In this document: in pieces, positions 8,981 through 18,047 of the stretch | Position numbering within the stretch: position 1 is the stretch's first letter | How the letters are laid out: each line of letters begins with the position of its first letter | Source: Nanobdellota archaeon | Lineage (GTDB): Archaea; Nanobdellota; Nanobdellia; SCGC-AAA011-G17; PNOQ01 | Direction of reading: 5' to 3' | Length of the DNA: 35,591 nucleotides | Assembly: GCA_018829185.1 (NCBI GenBank) | Contig: JAHJUI010000011.1 | Span: 1-35,591 of the forward strand | Made by a program: the position numbers and the translations under genes | The notes under the pieces: model-generated | What the model saw: only the letters and a program-made list of their open reading frames with translations | The model's database searches: none | Told to the model about the DNA's origin: nothing

Positions 8981-10308
8981 ATGGGCAAAAGAGGTATTTC
9001 TCCATTAATAGCAACTGTTTTATTAATCGGTTTTACAATTGTTTTAGCAGCATTAGTTTTTAGGTGGGGTGACAGTTTTTTAATTCTCAAACAGAGCAAA
9101 CAGATCAAGAAATAAGGGCAGTACTTGCTTTCGCAGGAGTAGATATTTCTTTAGGAGATGTAGAAGGTTCAGGTTGTTCTGACTTGAGATTATTAATTAC
9201 TAACTTTGAAGATGTTGATATCTTAAGATTCTTAGTTAGAATTACAGATGGAGATGATATAGATTTAATAACCACAACAGATGGTTTACCTGCTTTTTAT
9301 TCTAGTTGGATTGATGTTGTTTATCCTGGAGATGTTACAACAATTACTAAGATTGAATTATTTCCAGTAATTGAACTAAATGGAGAAGAGATAAGATCTA
9401 TTGAACCAGCTTATACTGGTATTTTTGAAGCAGGAGATATAATTGCTGTTGGTTGTGTAGAAACAGATTGTCATGATACAGTTGATAATGATGGGAACAA
9501 TTTGACTGATTGTGCAGATCCTTATTGCCAATTTGTTGGGACAGAAGTTAATTGTTATGATGGTGTAGATGATGATTGTGATGGAGATATTGACTGCGAT
9601 GATAGTGAATGTATAGATCCAGATTCTGATATTAATACGGTTTTAATGTATAGGTTTAATGAAGGTTCTGGTAATTTTACATGCGATAATTCAGGTAATG
9701 GGCACAATGTAATTTTTGGAGATGGATCTTGTACACCCGGAGTTGAACCATGCCCTGCTTGGGTTTCTAATGCTGGTGGATATAGAATAGATTTTATTAA
9801 TGACTTGCATACATACTATCTTAATGTAAGCAATGATGAGGGGTGGGAAACTGAACTTTCAGAAATGACAATAGAGGTTCAAATAAATTATACTAGTCCC
9901 GGAGGAAGTACAGGGGCAATATTAGATAAAAGCGATCCAGGTAATTTTGAAGGATTTATATTGCATGCTGGACATTGCAACCCCCCTTATACTGTGGCTT
10001 GTTGGGTTATCCAGTTAGGAAATGGAACTGAATTTAAATATCATAGATGTTCAATGCCTACTTCTTATTGGTACCAAGGAGTCTTCAACTTTTCATTAGT
10101 TTATGATTCTTCATTGGCTTCAGATCATTTAAAAATGTATGACCAAGATGGTTTGCTTTGTGGTAGCGGGTCTACATTCAATGGATTTGGGTCAATAAAA
10201 ATACCGGATGTTGATATGATAATTGGTCTTGGATATTATTCTCCTGCTCTTGACTGGGACGGATTAATGGATAATATAATAATATCAAATATAGCAAGAA
10301 CAATTTAA
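8981..10308 (+). CDS. Pilin-type (class III signal) surface protein with Asp/Cys-rich MopE-like segment and LamG-like domain; interrupted by a -1 frameshift at 9076-9082
   Basis: Frame 0 from ATG 8981: MGKRGISPLIATVLLIGFTIVLAALVFRWGDSF.. stops at 9113-9115. The -1 frame continues NSQTEQTDQEIRAVLAFAGVDISLGDVEGSGCSDLRLL into ORF 9184-10308. Confidence 0.75.
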
Positions 10309-10346
10309 ACAAAAACCTTATAAATATAATTTTCTAGAATACACAC

Positions 10347-10823
10347 ATGAATAAAAGAGGGCTTTCTCCATTAATAGCAACTGTTTTGATAATTGCTTTT
10401 ACTGTTGTTTTAGCTTCCTTACTTATTGTTTGGGTAAGAGGGATAAATAATGAATTTATGGGTGGTAGTTTGTGCGAGTATGGGGCTAATGTTAAGTGCA
10501 CAAATATTAATTTTAAGATAGTAAGAGTAGAAAGTTTTGACAATAACATTACTGTTACTTTGTTTAGTAATTCTAATGCTGATTTTACTACAATTGTTTT
10601 ACAGGCTTTTAGCCAAGGTGTTGTAGTGTCTAGCACCTCTTTTGAAGGGACTGTTCAAGAGCCAGTTATTAGGGGATTTGAAAATGCATTTTTAACGTTT
10701 AATGTTCCTAATTTAAATGAAGTGGATGAAATAAGAGTTATACCAGGTTTAACCTTTAAGAGAGAAAATGAAATTTGTGAACTTTTTTGTGAAAGGGTAG
10801 TGAAAGAAGTGGATTTTAGTTGA
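10347..10823 (+). CDS. Archaeal type IV pilin-like protein
   Basis: MNKRGLSPLIATVLIIAFTVVLASLLIVWV class III signal peptide/TM; paralogous N-terminus to 8981. Confidence 0.85.
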   Translation: MNKRGLSPLIATVLIIAFTVVLASLLIVWVRGINNEFMGGSLCEYGANVKCTNINFKIVRVESFDNNITVTLFSNSNADFTTIVLQAFSQGVVVSSTSFEGTVQEPVIRGFENAFLTFNVPNLNEVDEIRVIPGLTFKRENEICELFCERVVKEVDFS

Positions 10824-10825
10824 TA

Positions 10826-10843
10826 TACTATTCTAGAATAGTA
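10826..10843. repeat. 18-bp perfect palindrome
   Basis: TACTATTCTAGAATAGTA, just upstream of the BRE/TATA for 10911. Confidence 0.85.
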
Positions 10844-10847
10844 ACTT

Positions 10848-10864
10848 ACCAAAAGCTTTATAAA
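10848..10864 (+). promoter_or_regulatory. BRE/TATA promoter
   Basis: ACCAAAAGCTTTATAAA upstream of 10911; SD ggggggg before the ATG. Confidence 0.7.
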
Positions 10865-10910
10865 TTTTTTCTTATTCTAAATTTCACCTAATATATATAG
10901 GGGGGGCAAA

Positions 10911-12713
10911 ATGAAAAAAATATTATTAATATTAATGATACTCTTGGTATTGCCGATGGCTTCTTTTGCTAGATTAGAAGAAGCAGAACCAATTTATTTT
11001 AAAGAAGGGCAACATCAAATAGGAGTACCTTTTTGGCCTGAACATGGGCCAGGGGTAGAAGTTTTAGTTCAAGTAGATCATTTTAATTTAGGAGAAGATC
11101 AATTAACACATAATTTTGATTGTGAAGGTTGCGCTTTAAAAACATTGTATCCTTGTGGAGAGGATTATCCAATAAGGATGAGGTGTGGTTCTTATAATTT
11201 CTTAAGCGACTATATAGAATTTACAATGGATGTTGCTCAAGGAGAGAAAAATCATCTTGGATTGAAAAGAAATAATGCTGGAGATATAAATGGTTATGAG
11301 ACTACTAAGTTTGAGTGGTTTATTAATGGGGAATCACAAGGAATTGTAGAAGAAACAAGTTTAGCTTGTGAAATAGTTCAATTGGAGATTTCCGGAGAAT
11401 ATACTGATAATGCTGATGAAGTTAAATTAAAATTCAAGAATGTATTAAATACACCAACTTCAATATCCTGCGCTACTGACTTTCATTACATACATGCTTA
11501 CACATACACTGGAGGGGATATCCCCGGTGGAGATGTAGATATTGTTATTGAAGGTGATGAATTTGATGTTAATGAAAATTCTGATTTAGAGTTCGGTGTT
11601 AGTGTTGTTTCATCTTGTAATGAGGTTAATTTAGTAGCTAACAATTTACCAGAAGGTGCTAGTTTTGATGGAAATACATTTTCATGGAAACCAGATTATA
11701 ATGTAGTTCAACATACAAATGGACCAGTTACATTCTTTAAGACTTTGTTTGGTTTTAATAATCTTGAAAAAGAATTTGACATAGAATTTGTAGCTACTGG
11801 CTGTGATGATTCAGATTCTGAAGTTGTGACTGTTACAGTACAGGATGTTAATAGGGCACCAAAAATTAAACATGTAAGAAATTTAATTATAGTTGAAGGG
11901 AAACTTGCTTATATATATACACAGGTTAAAGATGCAGATGGAGATAGTATAATATATGATTTTGAAGCTCCATTCAATGATAATGGATATTGGCAAACTC
12001 AAATCGGAGATGTTGGAAATTACTTCTTTACCTTAAATATCTATGATGGATATGGTGGAAGTGATTCAGCAAGATTTAATGTTGAGGTTGTTCCAAAAGC
12101 AGATTCAAATCATGCACCATTTTTGAATGCAGTTCATGATGCACAAGTTTGTCTTGGACAAGAAGTCTTAGTTGATCTTGATGCATATGATCATGAAGGA
12201 GATGTTTTGAGTTACTATGCTTCTGTGCCTACTGGACAAACTGCAAGTATGGATGCAAGTACTGGTGAGTTTTCTTGGACTCCAAGTGAACTTGGACAGT
12301 TTAACATTTTGTTCGGCGTTTCAGATGGAGAGTTGAATAATGAGCAGTGGGCTACTTTTGTGGTAGAAGAATGTGAAGAGCCACCAGTTGAAGAAGTGGA
12401 TGTTAAGAAATCACTTTCTACAATGAGTGCCTATGTATTTGGCAACAGAGTAAAAGCAGGAGACACGCTATATATTAATACTCACGTAAGAAATTTGGGA
12501 GAAGCTAGAGAACACATTAGGGCAAGAGTAATTGTTCCAGAACTGAACATTTACATTAGTAAATACATTGATTTAGACGAACAAGAAGACTCAAGTAAGG
12601 TAATTGAGGTACAAATACCCCATGATGCTAAAAAAGGAGAATATCTGGCTTTAGTAGACCTTACAAGTAGAGACAACAGTGATAATGAATACGTGATATT
12701 TGAGGTAGTCTGA
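10911..12713 (+). CDS. Secreted surface protein with putative Ig/cadherin-like domains
   Basis: Signal peptide; NHAPFLNAVHDAQVCLGQEVLVDLDAYDHEGDVLSYYASVPTGQTASMDASTGEFSWTPSELGQF (putative Ig-like); second copy near NRAPKIKHVRNLIIVEG. Confidence 0.8.
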   Translation: MKKILLILMILLVLPMASFARLEEAEPIYFKEGQHQIGVPFWPEHGPGVEVLVQVDHFNLGEDQLTHNFDCEGCALKTLYPCGEDYPIRMRCGSYNFLSDYIEFTMDVAQGEKNHLGLKRNNAGDINGYETTKFEWFINGESQGIVEETSLACEIVQLEISGEYTDNADEVKLKFKNVLNTPTSISCATDFHYIHAYTYTGGDIPGGDVDIVIEGDEFDVNENSDLEFGVSVVSSCNEVNLVANNLPEGASFDGNTFSWKPDYNVVQHTNGPVTFFKTLFGFNNLEKEFDIEFVATGCDDSDSEVVTVTVQDVNRAPKIKHVRNLIIVEGKLAYIYTQVKDADGDSIIYDFEAPFNDNGYWQTQIGDVGNYFFTLNIYDGYGGSDSARFNVEVVPKADSNHAPFLNAVHDAQVCLGQEVLVDLDAYDHEGDVLSYYASVPTGQTASMDASTGEFSWTPSELGQFNILFGVSDGELNNEQWATFVVEECEEPPVEEVDVKKSLSTMSAYVFGNRVKAGDTLYINTHVRNLGEAREHIRARVIVPELNIYISKYIDLDEQEDSSKVIEVQIPHDAKKGEYLALVDLTSRDNSDNEYVIFEVV

Positions 12714-12718
12714 TTACC

Positions 12719-12735
12719 ACCAAAAGGTTTATAAA
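12719..12735 (+). promoter_or_regulatory. BRE/TATA promoter
   Basis: ACCAAAAGGTTTATAAA upstream of 12796; SD aggagggg before the ATG. Confidence 0.7.
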
Positions 12736-12795
12736 CGGTTCATGACTACCAGATAACAACACATTTAACTAATATTTAGGAGGGGTTAAAACAAA

Positions 12796-14067
12796 ATGAA
12801 ACAATTTAAATTGTTAACAATTGCATTATTGTGCTTATTTGTTGCAATGGTAATTCCAGTTGCGGCTGCTGATTTTGAAATAACCACAGTAAGGGTTAAT
12901 GATCAATTAGCAAGTAACACAATACATGTAGAAAGAGGAGAAACTATAACCATAGAAGTTTGGTTAAAATCTACAAATGCAAGCGATGACTTAAGACTTA
13001 AAGCTTGGATAGGTGGTTATGAGCACGACGATATCGAAGTTAAATCTGATTCATTTGATATGCCTGCTGGTGTAACAATGAAAAAGACACTTAGATTGAC
13101 CTTACCAGACGACATGGAGTCTGCAGATGAAGCAGATTACAATTTGCACGTAGAAATGTACAACGATGAAGAAGAGTTTGAATTTCCTTCAATCCATTTG
13201 TACATTGATGAAGGAAAACACAACTTAAGATTACAAGATGTTATCTTCACACCTGGTTTAAGCTTAGAAGCAGGAGATTTATTCTTTACTGTTGTTAGAG
13301 TTGAAAACATGGGTTATGAAAAAGAAGAAGATATCATGGTTAAGATGAGTATTCCTGAATTAGGACTAAGTACTAGAACTTACATTGAAGAGTTAGGTAC
13401 TGTTGAAAACGATGAAGACGATGACGAAAGTTCCATGTCATCTGACGAACTTTTCTTAAGAATTCCAAGCAATGTTAAAGCAGGAATTTATGAAGTCTTA
13501 ATAGAAGTGCAATACAACAGAGGCCACGACGTATTAGAAGAGTCTTATTCCTTAGTTGTTGATGGTGGAGTAGCATACTCTGATAAAGAAGTTTCAATAA
13601 CTGTTGACACTGAAAGCCAAGAAGTAAGTCAAGGAGCAGGCGCTGTTTACAAAGTTATGTTTGCAAACATCGGTAGTTCTAAAGTAGATTATATCTTAGG
13701 TGTAAGTGGTGTTGAAAGTTGGGGAACTTTTAGAGTAGATCCAGCTAAAATAACTCTTGATGAAGGAGAAACAGCTGAAATGTTTGTTTATGTTACTGCT
13801 AAAGAAGGAGCTGACTTAGGTGAGCACAACTTTGTAGTAAATGTTAAAGCAAATGGTCAGAATGTTAAGAGTTTTTCTTTGACTGCTGATGTAGTTAAAG
13901 ATGTTAACGGTTGGAGCCAAGTAAGGAGAGGCTTAGAAATTGGATTCGCTGTACTTTTGATTATACTTGTTATTTTGGGTATAGTTCTTGCTGCTAGAAA
14001 ATTAGGCGGTAATGGAAACGAAAGTATGGAAGAGCCAACAATCGAAGAAGGCCAAACTTATTACTAA
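12796..14067 (+). CDS. Secreted, C-terminally membrane-anchored protein with CARDB/NEW3-like domains
   Basis: Signal peptide; two immunoglobulin-like modules; C-term TM IGFAVLLIILVILGIVLAARKLGG. Confidence 0.75.
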   Translation: MKQFKLLTIALLCLFVAMVIPVAAADFEITTVRVNDQLASNTIHVERGETITIEVWLKSTNASDDLRLKAWIGGYEHDDIEVKSDSFDMPAGVTMKKTLRLTLPDDMESADEADYNLHVEMYNDEEEFEFPSIHLYIDEGKHNLRLQDVIFTPGLSLEAGDLFFTVVRVENMGYEKEEDIMVKMSIPELGLSTRTYIEELGTVENDEDDDESSMSSDELFLRIPSNVKAGIYEVLIEVQYNRGHDVLEESYSLVVDGGVAYSDKEVSITVDTESQEVSQGAGAVYKVMFANIGSSKVDYILGVSGVESWGTFRVDPAKITLDEGETAEMFVYVTAKEGADLGEHNFVVNVKANGQNVKSFSLTADVVKDVNGWSQVRRGLEIGFAVLLIILVILGIVLAARKLGGNGNESMEEPTIEEGQTYY

Positions 14068-14092
14068 ATTTTTCTTTTCTTCTTTTCTTTTA
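14068..14092 (+). terminator. T-rich archaeal terminator
   Basis: atttttcttttcttcttttctttta after the stop at 14067. Confidence 0.5.
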
Positions 14093-14176
14093 TATTCTAT
14101 AATACTCTATTTTTAGTACAATAATGTATTTATAAGGAATGGACTTCTTGAAAGTAACAAAAAGGAGGGATTAACC

Positions 14177-16729
14177 ATGAGTAATAAATATGTTTATCTT
14201 GTATTATTTTTATTAGTTATACCAGTAATTCTTGCAGCAGGAAGTTTTTCTGTTTATCAAGGTCAGGATCCAGGTGGATTATGCCCTGGAACAACTGGAT
14301 TATTTACAGATGTAGTAACTAATGATGGTAGTGAACTAATGCAGTTTACTGTTTCTGGAAGCGGAAGTGCTTCAGCTATTTCTACTTTTGTACCAATGGG
14401 TTTTTCATTAAATCCTGGTCAATCTAAAACAGTTTATACCTATGTTACACCAAGAACAAGTACCAGGGTAGGCAATTATAATTTGGATTTAGTTATAAGT
14501 TCTAATGGCCAAAGTAAAGCACTTGGACATGATATTGTTGTTAAGAATTGTTTTGAATTTATCATAGAGGCTTTAGATACAGAAAAACATGTTTGTCCTT
14601 GTGAATCTGATAAATTTGATATAAAGATAATCAATAATGGAGATTATGTTCAATCTTATGATTTAAGTGTTGAAGGAGAAGCAGCAAATTCTGTAACTTT
14701 AAGCCAAGATAGAGTAAGCGTTGGTGCTGGAGAAACTAAAACAGTTTATGCTTATGTAAAAGCTGACTGTGATGATTTAGGAGAATATGGATTTACTGTA
14801 ATTGCCGATCCTGAAATTGGAAGTCTTGTACAATCTGTTTATGCTACGCTTGTGGTTGATCCTTGTTATGATTTCAATGTGCAAACAGATCAAGATTATG
14901 TAACTTTTTGCGAACATACTCAAAAAGTAATCCCAATTAAAGTAGTCAATCAAGGATCTACAAGTAATACTTATGACTTTGAAATTGATGGCCCTGCATG
15001 GGCTAATTTAGATGTTAATAAGAGGGATGTAGCTGCTGATGATTCTGGAATTGTTAACTTGATTTTAAGCCCAGATTATGGTATTGAAGGTGATTTTGAT
15101 GTCGGGTTTAAAGCTATAACCCAAAAAGGAGATTTAGAAGCTTCTAATATGTTTAATGTTAAAGTTGAAAAATGTCATGCAGTGGATGTAAGTATTCAAA
15201 AAGATTCTGATAAGATATGTAATTCATTAGAAAATACTTATGAAGTGAAAGTAAAAAATACTGGAACAACCGAAAAGACTTATAATATAGAATTATTGGC
15301 TCCTGACTGGGTTACATTACAAGGAGGAGATCTTACTCTTGATTCTGGTCAAGAATCTATTTTGACTTTAACTGTTGCTCCACAATATGATGTTGTTTCT
15401 GCAGCTTATCAAATTAAAGTAAGAGCAGTTGCGATAGATAGTGATAAATTATCTGGGGAAGATGTTTTAGCCATTACAACGGTTTCAGTAGATGAATGTT
15501 ATCAAGTTAAGATTGGAATAAATGAGAAGGACATTGAAGTACATTATGATGGAACTGCAACAGTTCCAATTGTAATTGAGAATAAAGGTACTTACAAAGC
15601 TAATTATGATTTGGGTGTTAGTGGTACTGCCTCAAGTTTTGTTTATTTGAATCCTGCTTCATTAGAAATTGATAAAGATAAAGCAGAGGTAATTTATTTG
15701 TATATTGCTCCAAATGCTCAAGTAGTGGATGGAGATTATGAAGCAAGTGTTTCTGTTAGACTTGGGGATAGCACAATTTTAGCTAGTGATACAATTAATA
15801 TTAAGGTTTTAGATAGTAAGGCAGTAGGTTTAGAAGAAATTACTGGAGAGGCAATTGAAGAGGTTGAAGGAGGTGCTTCTTTGTGGGCAAGAATTAAAGC
15901 TTTCTTTGTTAGATTATTTGAACAAAAAGAAGTTGAAGAACCTTTAGCTGAAATAGAAGATCTTCCAATTGAAGAAATCTTTGAGGAAGAAGTGGAAGGG
16001 GAACCAGTAGAAGAGGTAGTTGAAGAAGAATTAGTAGAAGAAGTTATTGAAGAACCTGTTGAAACTGAAAAATTAAATTTAGATGACATCAGCTTAGGAT
16101 CATATTTATTTGGTGGCGAGGGGACCAAATATGGTTTGATTGTAAATGGGGGGGAACATGAAGTTACTTTGCAAACTACTGGAGAAGATTATGTTGTTTT
16201 AGAGATTAGATCTGAATTAAAGACTTTAATCTTGGATGTTGGAGAGTCAAGATATTTAGATTTAGATGAAGACGGTAATCCGGACACTAAAGTAACTTTT
16301 AATGGATTTATTGATGGAGAAGCAGACATACAATTTGAGAAAATATCTGCAATTGTTAATGAACCTGTGGAAGAAGTAGTTGAAGAAATTCCTGAAGAGG
16401 AAATTATCGAAGAAATTACTGAAGAAACTACAACTGAAACAGAAGGTGAAGGTTTTGGTTTGATGAAATACAGATATCATTTCATTACAGTATTAGTAAT
16501 TTTGATATTGATATTGTTAGCGATAAAAACAAACTTCCATAAAAAATTGGTTGACTTTTTTGAAGAAGAAATTGAAGAAGAGGAAGTAGAAGTTGAACCG
16601 CAAAAAGAAGAAATACATGAAGAGAATAAGAAGTTTATGGAAGAATATGCTAATGAGGCTTTAGAAGAAGAGAAAAAGGTTAAAGAAAAACCTAAAGCAA
16701 AACCTAAAAAAACTAAAACAAAAAAATAA
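14177..16729 (+). CDS. Large surface protein: tandem NEW3/CARDB-like modules, Glu-rich linkers, TM, Lys-rich cytoplasmic tail
   Basis: SD aggaggga; repeated xxYDLxVxG/xxxxxLxxGxxxTVxxxV modules; Glu-rich runs; TM YHFITVLVILILILLAIKT; KPKAKPKKTKTKK terminus. Confidence 0.8.
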   Translation: MSNKYVYLVLFLLVIPVILAAGSFSVYQGQDPGGLCPGTTGLFTDVVTNDGSELMQFTVSGSGSASAISTFVPMGFSLNPGQSKTVYTYVTPRTSTRVGNYNLDLVISSNGQSKALGHDIVVKNCFEFIIEALDTEKHVCPCESDKFDIKIINNGDYVQSYDLSVEGEAANSVTLSQDRVSVGAGETKTVYAYVKADCDDLGEYGFTVIADPEIGSLVQSVYATLVVDPCYDFNVQTDQDYVTFCEHTQKVIPIKVVNQGSTSNTYDFEIDGPAWANLDVNKRDVAADDSGIVNLILSPDYGIEGDFDVGFKAITQKGDLEASNMFNVKVEKCHAVDVSIQKDSDKICNSLENTYEVKVKNTGTTEKTYNIELLAPDWVTLQGGDLTLDSGQESILTLTVAPQYDVVSAAYQIKVRAVAIDSDKLSGEDVLAITTVSVDECYQVKIGINEKDIEVHYDGTATVPIVIENKGTYKANYDLGVSGTASSFVYLNPASLEIDKDKAEVIYLYIAPNAQVVDGDYEASVSVRLGDSTILASDTINIKVLDSKAVGLEEITGEAIEEVEGGASLWARIKAFFVRLFEQKEVEEPLAEIEDLPIEEIFEEEVEGEPVEEVVEEELVEEVIEEPVETEKLNLDDISLGSYLFGGEGTKYGLIVNGGEHEVTLQTTGEDYVVLEIRSELKTLILDVGESRYLDLDEDGNPDTKVTFNGFIDGEADIQFEKISAIVNEPVEEVVEEIPEEEIIEEITEETTTETEGEGFGLMKYRYHFITVLVILILILLAIKTNFHKKLVDFFEEEIEEEEVEVEPQKEEIHEENKKFMEEYANEALEEEKKVKEKPKAKPKKTKTKK

Positions 16730-16748
16730 TTCTTTTTTTCTTTTTTTA
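16730..16748 (+). terminator. T-rich archaeal terminator
   Basis: tctttttttctttttttaa after the stop at 16729. Confidence 0.5.
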
Positions 16749-16790
16749 AATATAGAAAAGTTTTTAAAGTAGAGAGTGTTGAAATAATCT

Positions 16791-18047
16791 ATGAGGGGTG
16801 CATTATATTTATTTTTAGCAGTTTTTTTAGTTTTTATTATAGCTTTATCTGTTTTTAATGGTGGGATAACTGGAAAGGCAACTCTTCCTTCTGAACTTCC
16901 TGATCCTGATGATCCACCACCCCCGCCACCCCCCCCTGCAGATGATGGTGGAGACAATCCCGAATTTGATGGAGATTTACAAGATGTGTCTTTATCTCCC
17001 ATAATTAGTAGATTTATGGGTCTTGATGATGGTGAAACTTTAATTTCTATTAAACAATTTAGAGATATGAATAGAACTTTGGCCATTAAAGGAATTATAA
17101 TAAAAGTTACTTCTTCTCATGTTACGAAAATTGAAGATAAATGTGTTGATGCAACTACATTAAATCAATATTATATTGAAGATAAACAAGTTAAGATAGA
17201 AGAAATAAGATGTGAAAATAATTGTTATGATGGAAAATGTTTAGAATTTAGTTGTAGAGATTCTGATGGAGACAATGTAAACATACTTGGTTTTGTTGAG
17301 GGTGTTGGTCCTGAAAATAATATTTATTATATGGAAGATTATTGTGTTATGGATAATGTTAGAGAGTTTATTTGTGTAAATGATTTACCTCAAGATTATG
17401 ATTTCCTTTGTGAATTTGGTTGTGATTCTGGAAAATGTAAGAAAAGAATTCAAGAATTTTATGGATTTGATAGTGATGGACGTTATGCTTGGTTTACACC
17501 AGGATTTATAACTGGAAGAGATGAAAATGGAGATTTTAGAGAAGATGATAAATGCTATAATTCGTATATACTCACGGAGTTTTATTATACTGGGGCTAAA
17601 CTGAATGGGAAGGGGAAGGATTATATTGGTTGTTTTAATGGATGTAAAAATGGAGCTTGTATATCTTTAACTGAAGAGAATGAATATCATTCTATTTGTC
17701 TAGATCACTATTGTGCAAAAGTGGAAGGTCCTGGAGAAAATACCTGCTCTGCTAATGAAGATTGTGGCGGAGAAGAAGGATCTGGAATGTATAAAGCATT
17801 TGTTATGGAGGAGAATGGTACAAAAAAATGTGTATCAACTACTAAACCCGGGGAAGAACCTTGTTTAGAAGATGAACCTACAGATAAAATATATTGTTCT
17901 GATTTAGAAGGAGTTTCATGCGGAGAAGGAAGATGTGTTGGTAAGTATGTAGCTACTGATGATGTTCCACCAGTTAATTGTTGTGTTGGAACATGTTTGA
18001 ATCCATTTATCGCTGGATTAAATAATATTTTAAATAGTTTTTCTTAG
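16791..18047 (+). CDS. Secreted Cys-rich protein with N-terminal TM and poly-proline linker
   Basis: LYLFLAVFLVFIIALSVFNGGITGKATLPSELPDPDDPPPPPPPPADDGG then multiple CxxxCxxGxC motifs. Confidence 0.75.
   Translation: MRGALYLFLAVFLVFIIALSVFNGGITGKATLPSELPDPDDPPPPPPPPADDGGDNPEFDGDLQDVSLSPIISRFMGLDDGETLISIKQFRDMNRTLAIKGIIIKVTSSHVTKIEDKCVDATTLNQYYIEDKQVKIEEIRCENNCYDGKCLEFSCRDSDGDNVNILGFVEGVGPENNIYYMEDYCVMDNVREFICVNDLPQDYDFLCEFGCDSGKCKKRIQEFYGFDSDGRYAWFTPGFITGRDENGDFREDDKCYNSYILTEFYYTGAKLNGKGKDYIGCFNGCKNGACISLTEENEYHSICLDHYCAKVEGPGENTCSANEDCGGEEGSGMYKAFVMEENGTKKCVSTTKPGEEPCLEDEPTDKIYCSDLEGVSCGEGRCVGKYVATDDVPPVNCCVGTCLNPFIAGLNNILNSFS

Noticed and set aside
15736-16128. Minus-strand Ser-rich 130-aa ORF and apparent gaa/gtt DNA repeats
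   Set aside because: Antisense and low-complexity product of the Glu-rich linker
16661-17086. Minus-strand Gly/Ser-rich 141-aa ORF
   Set aside because: GGGGGGGG tract is the antisense of the poly-proline linker in the 16791 gene
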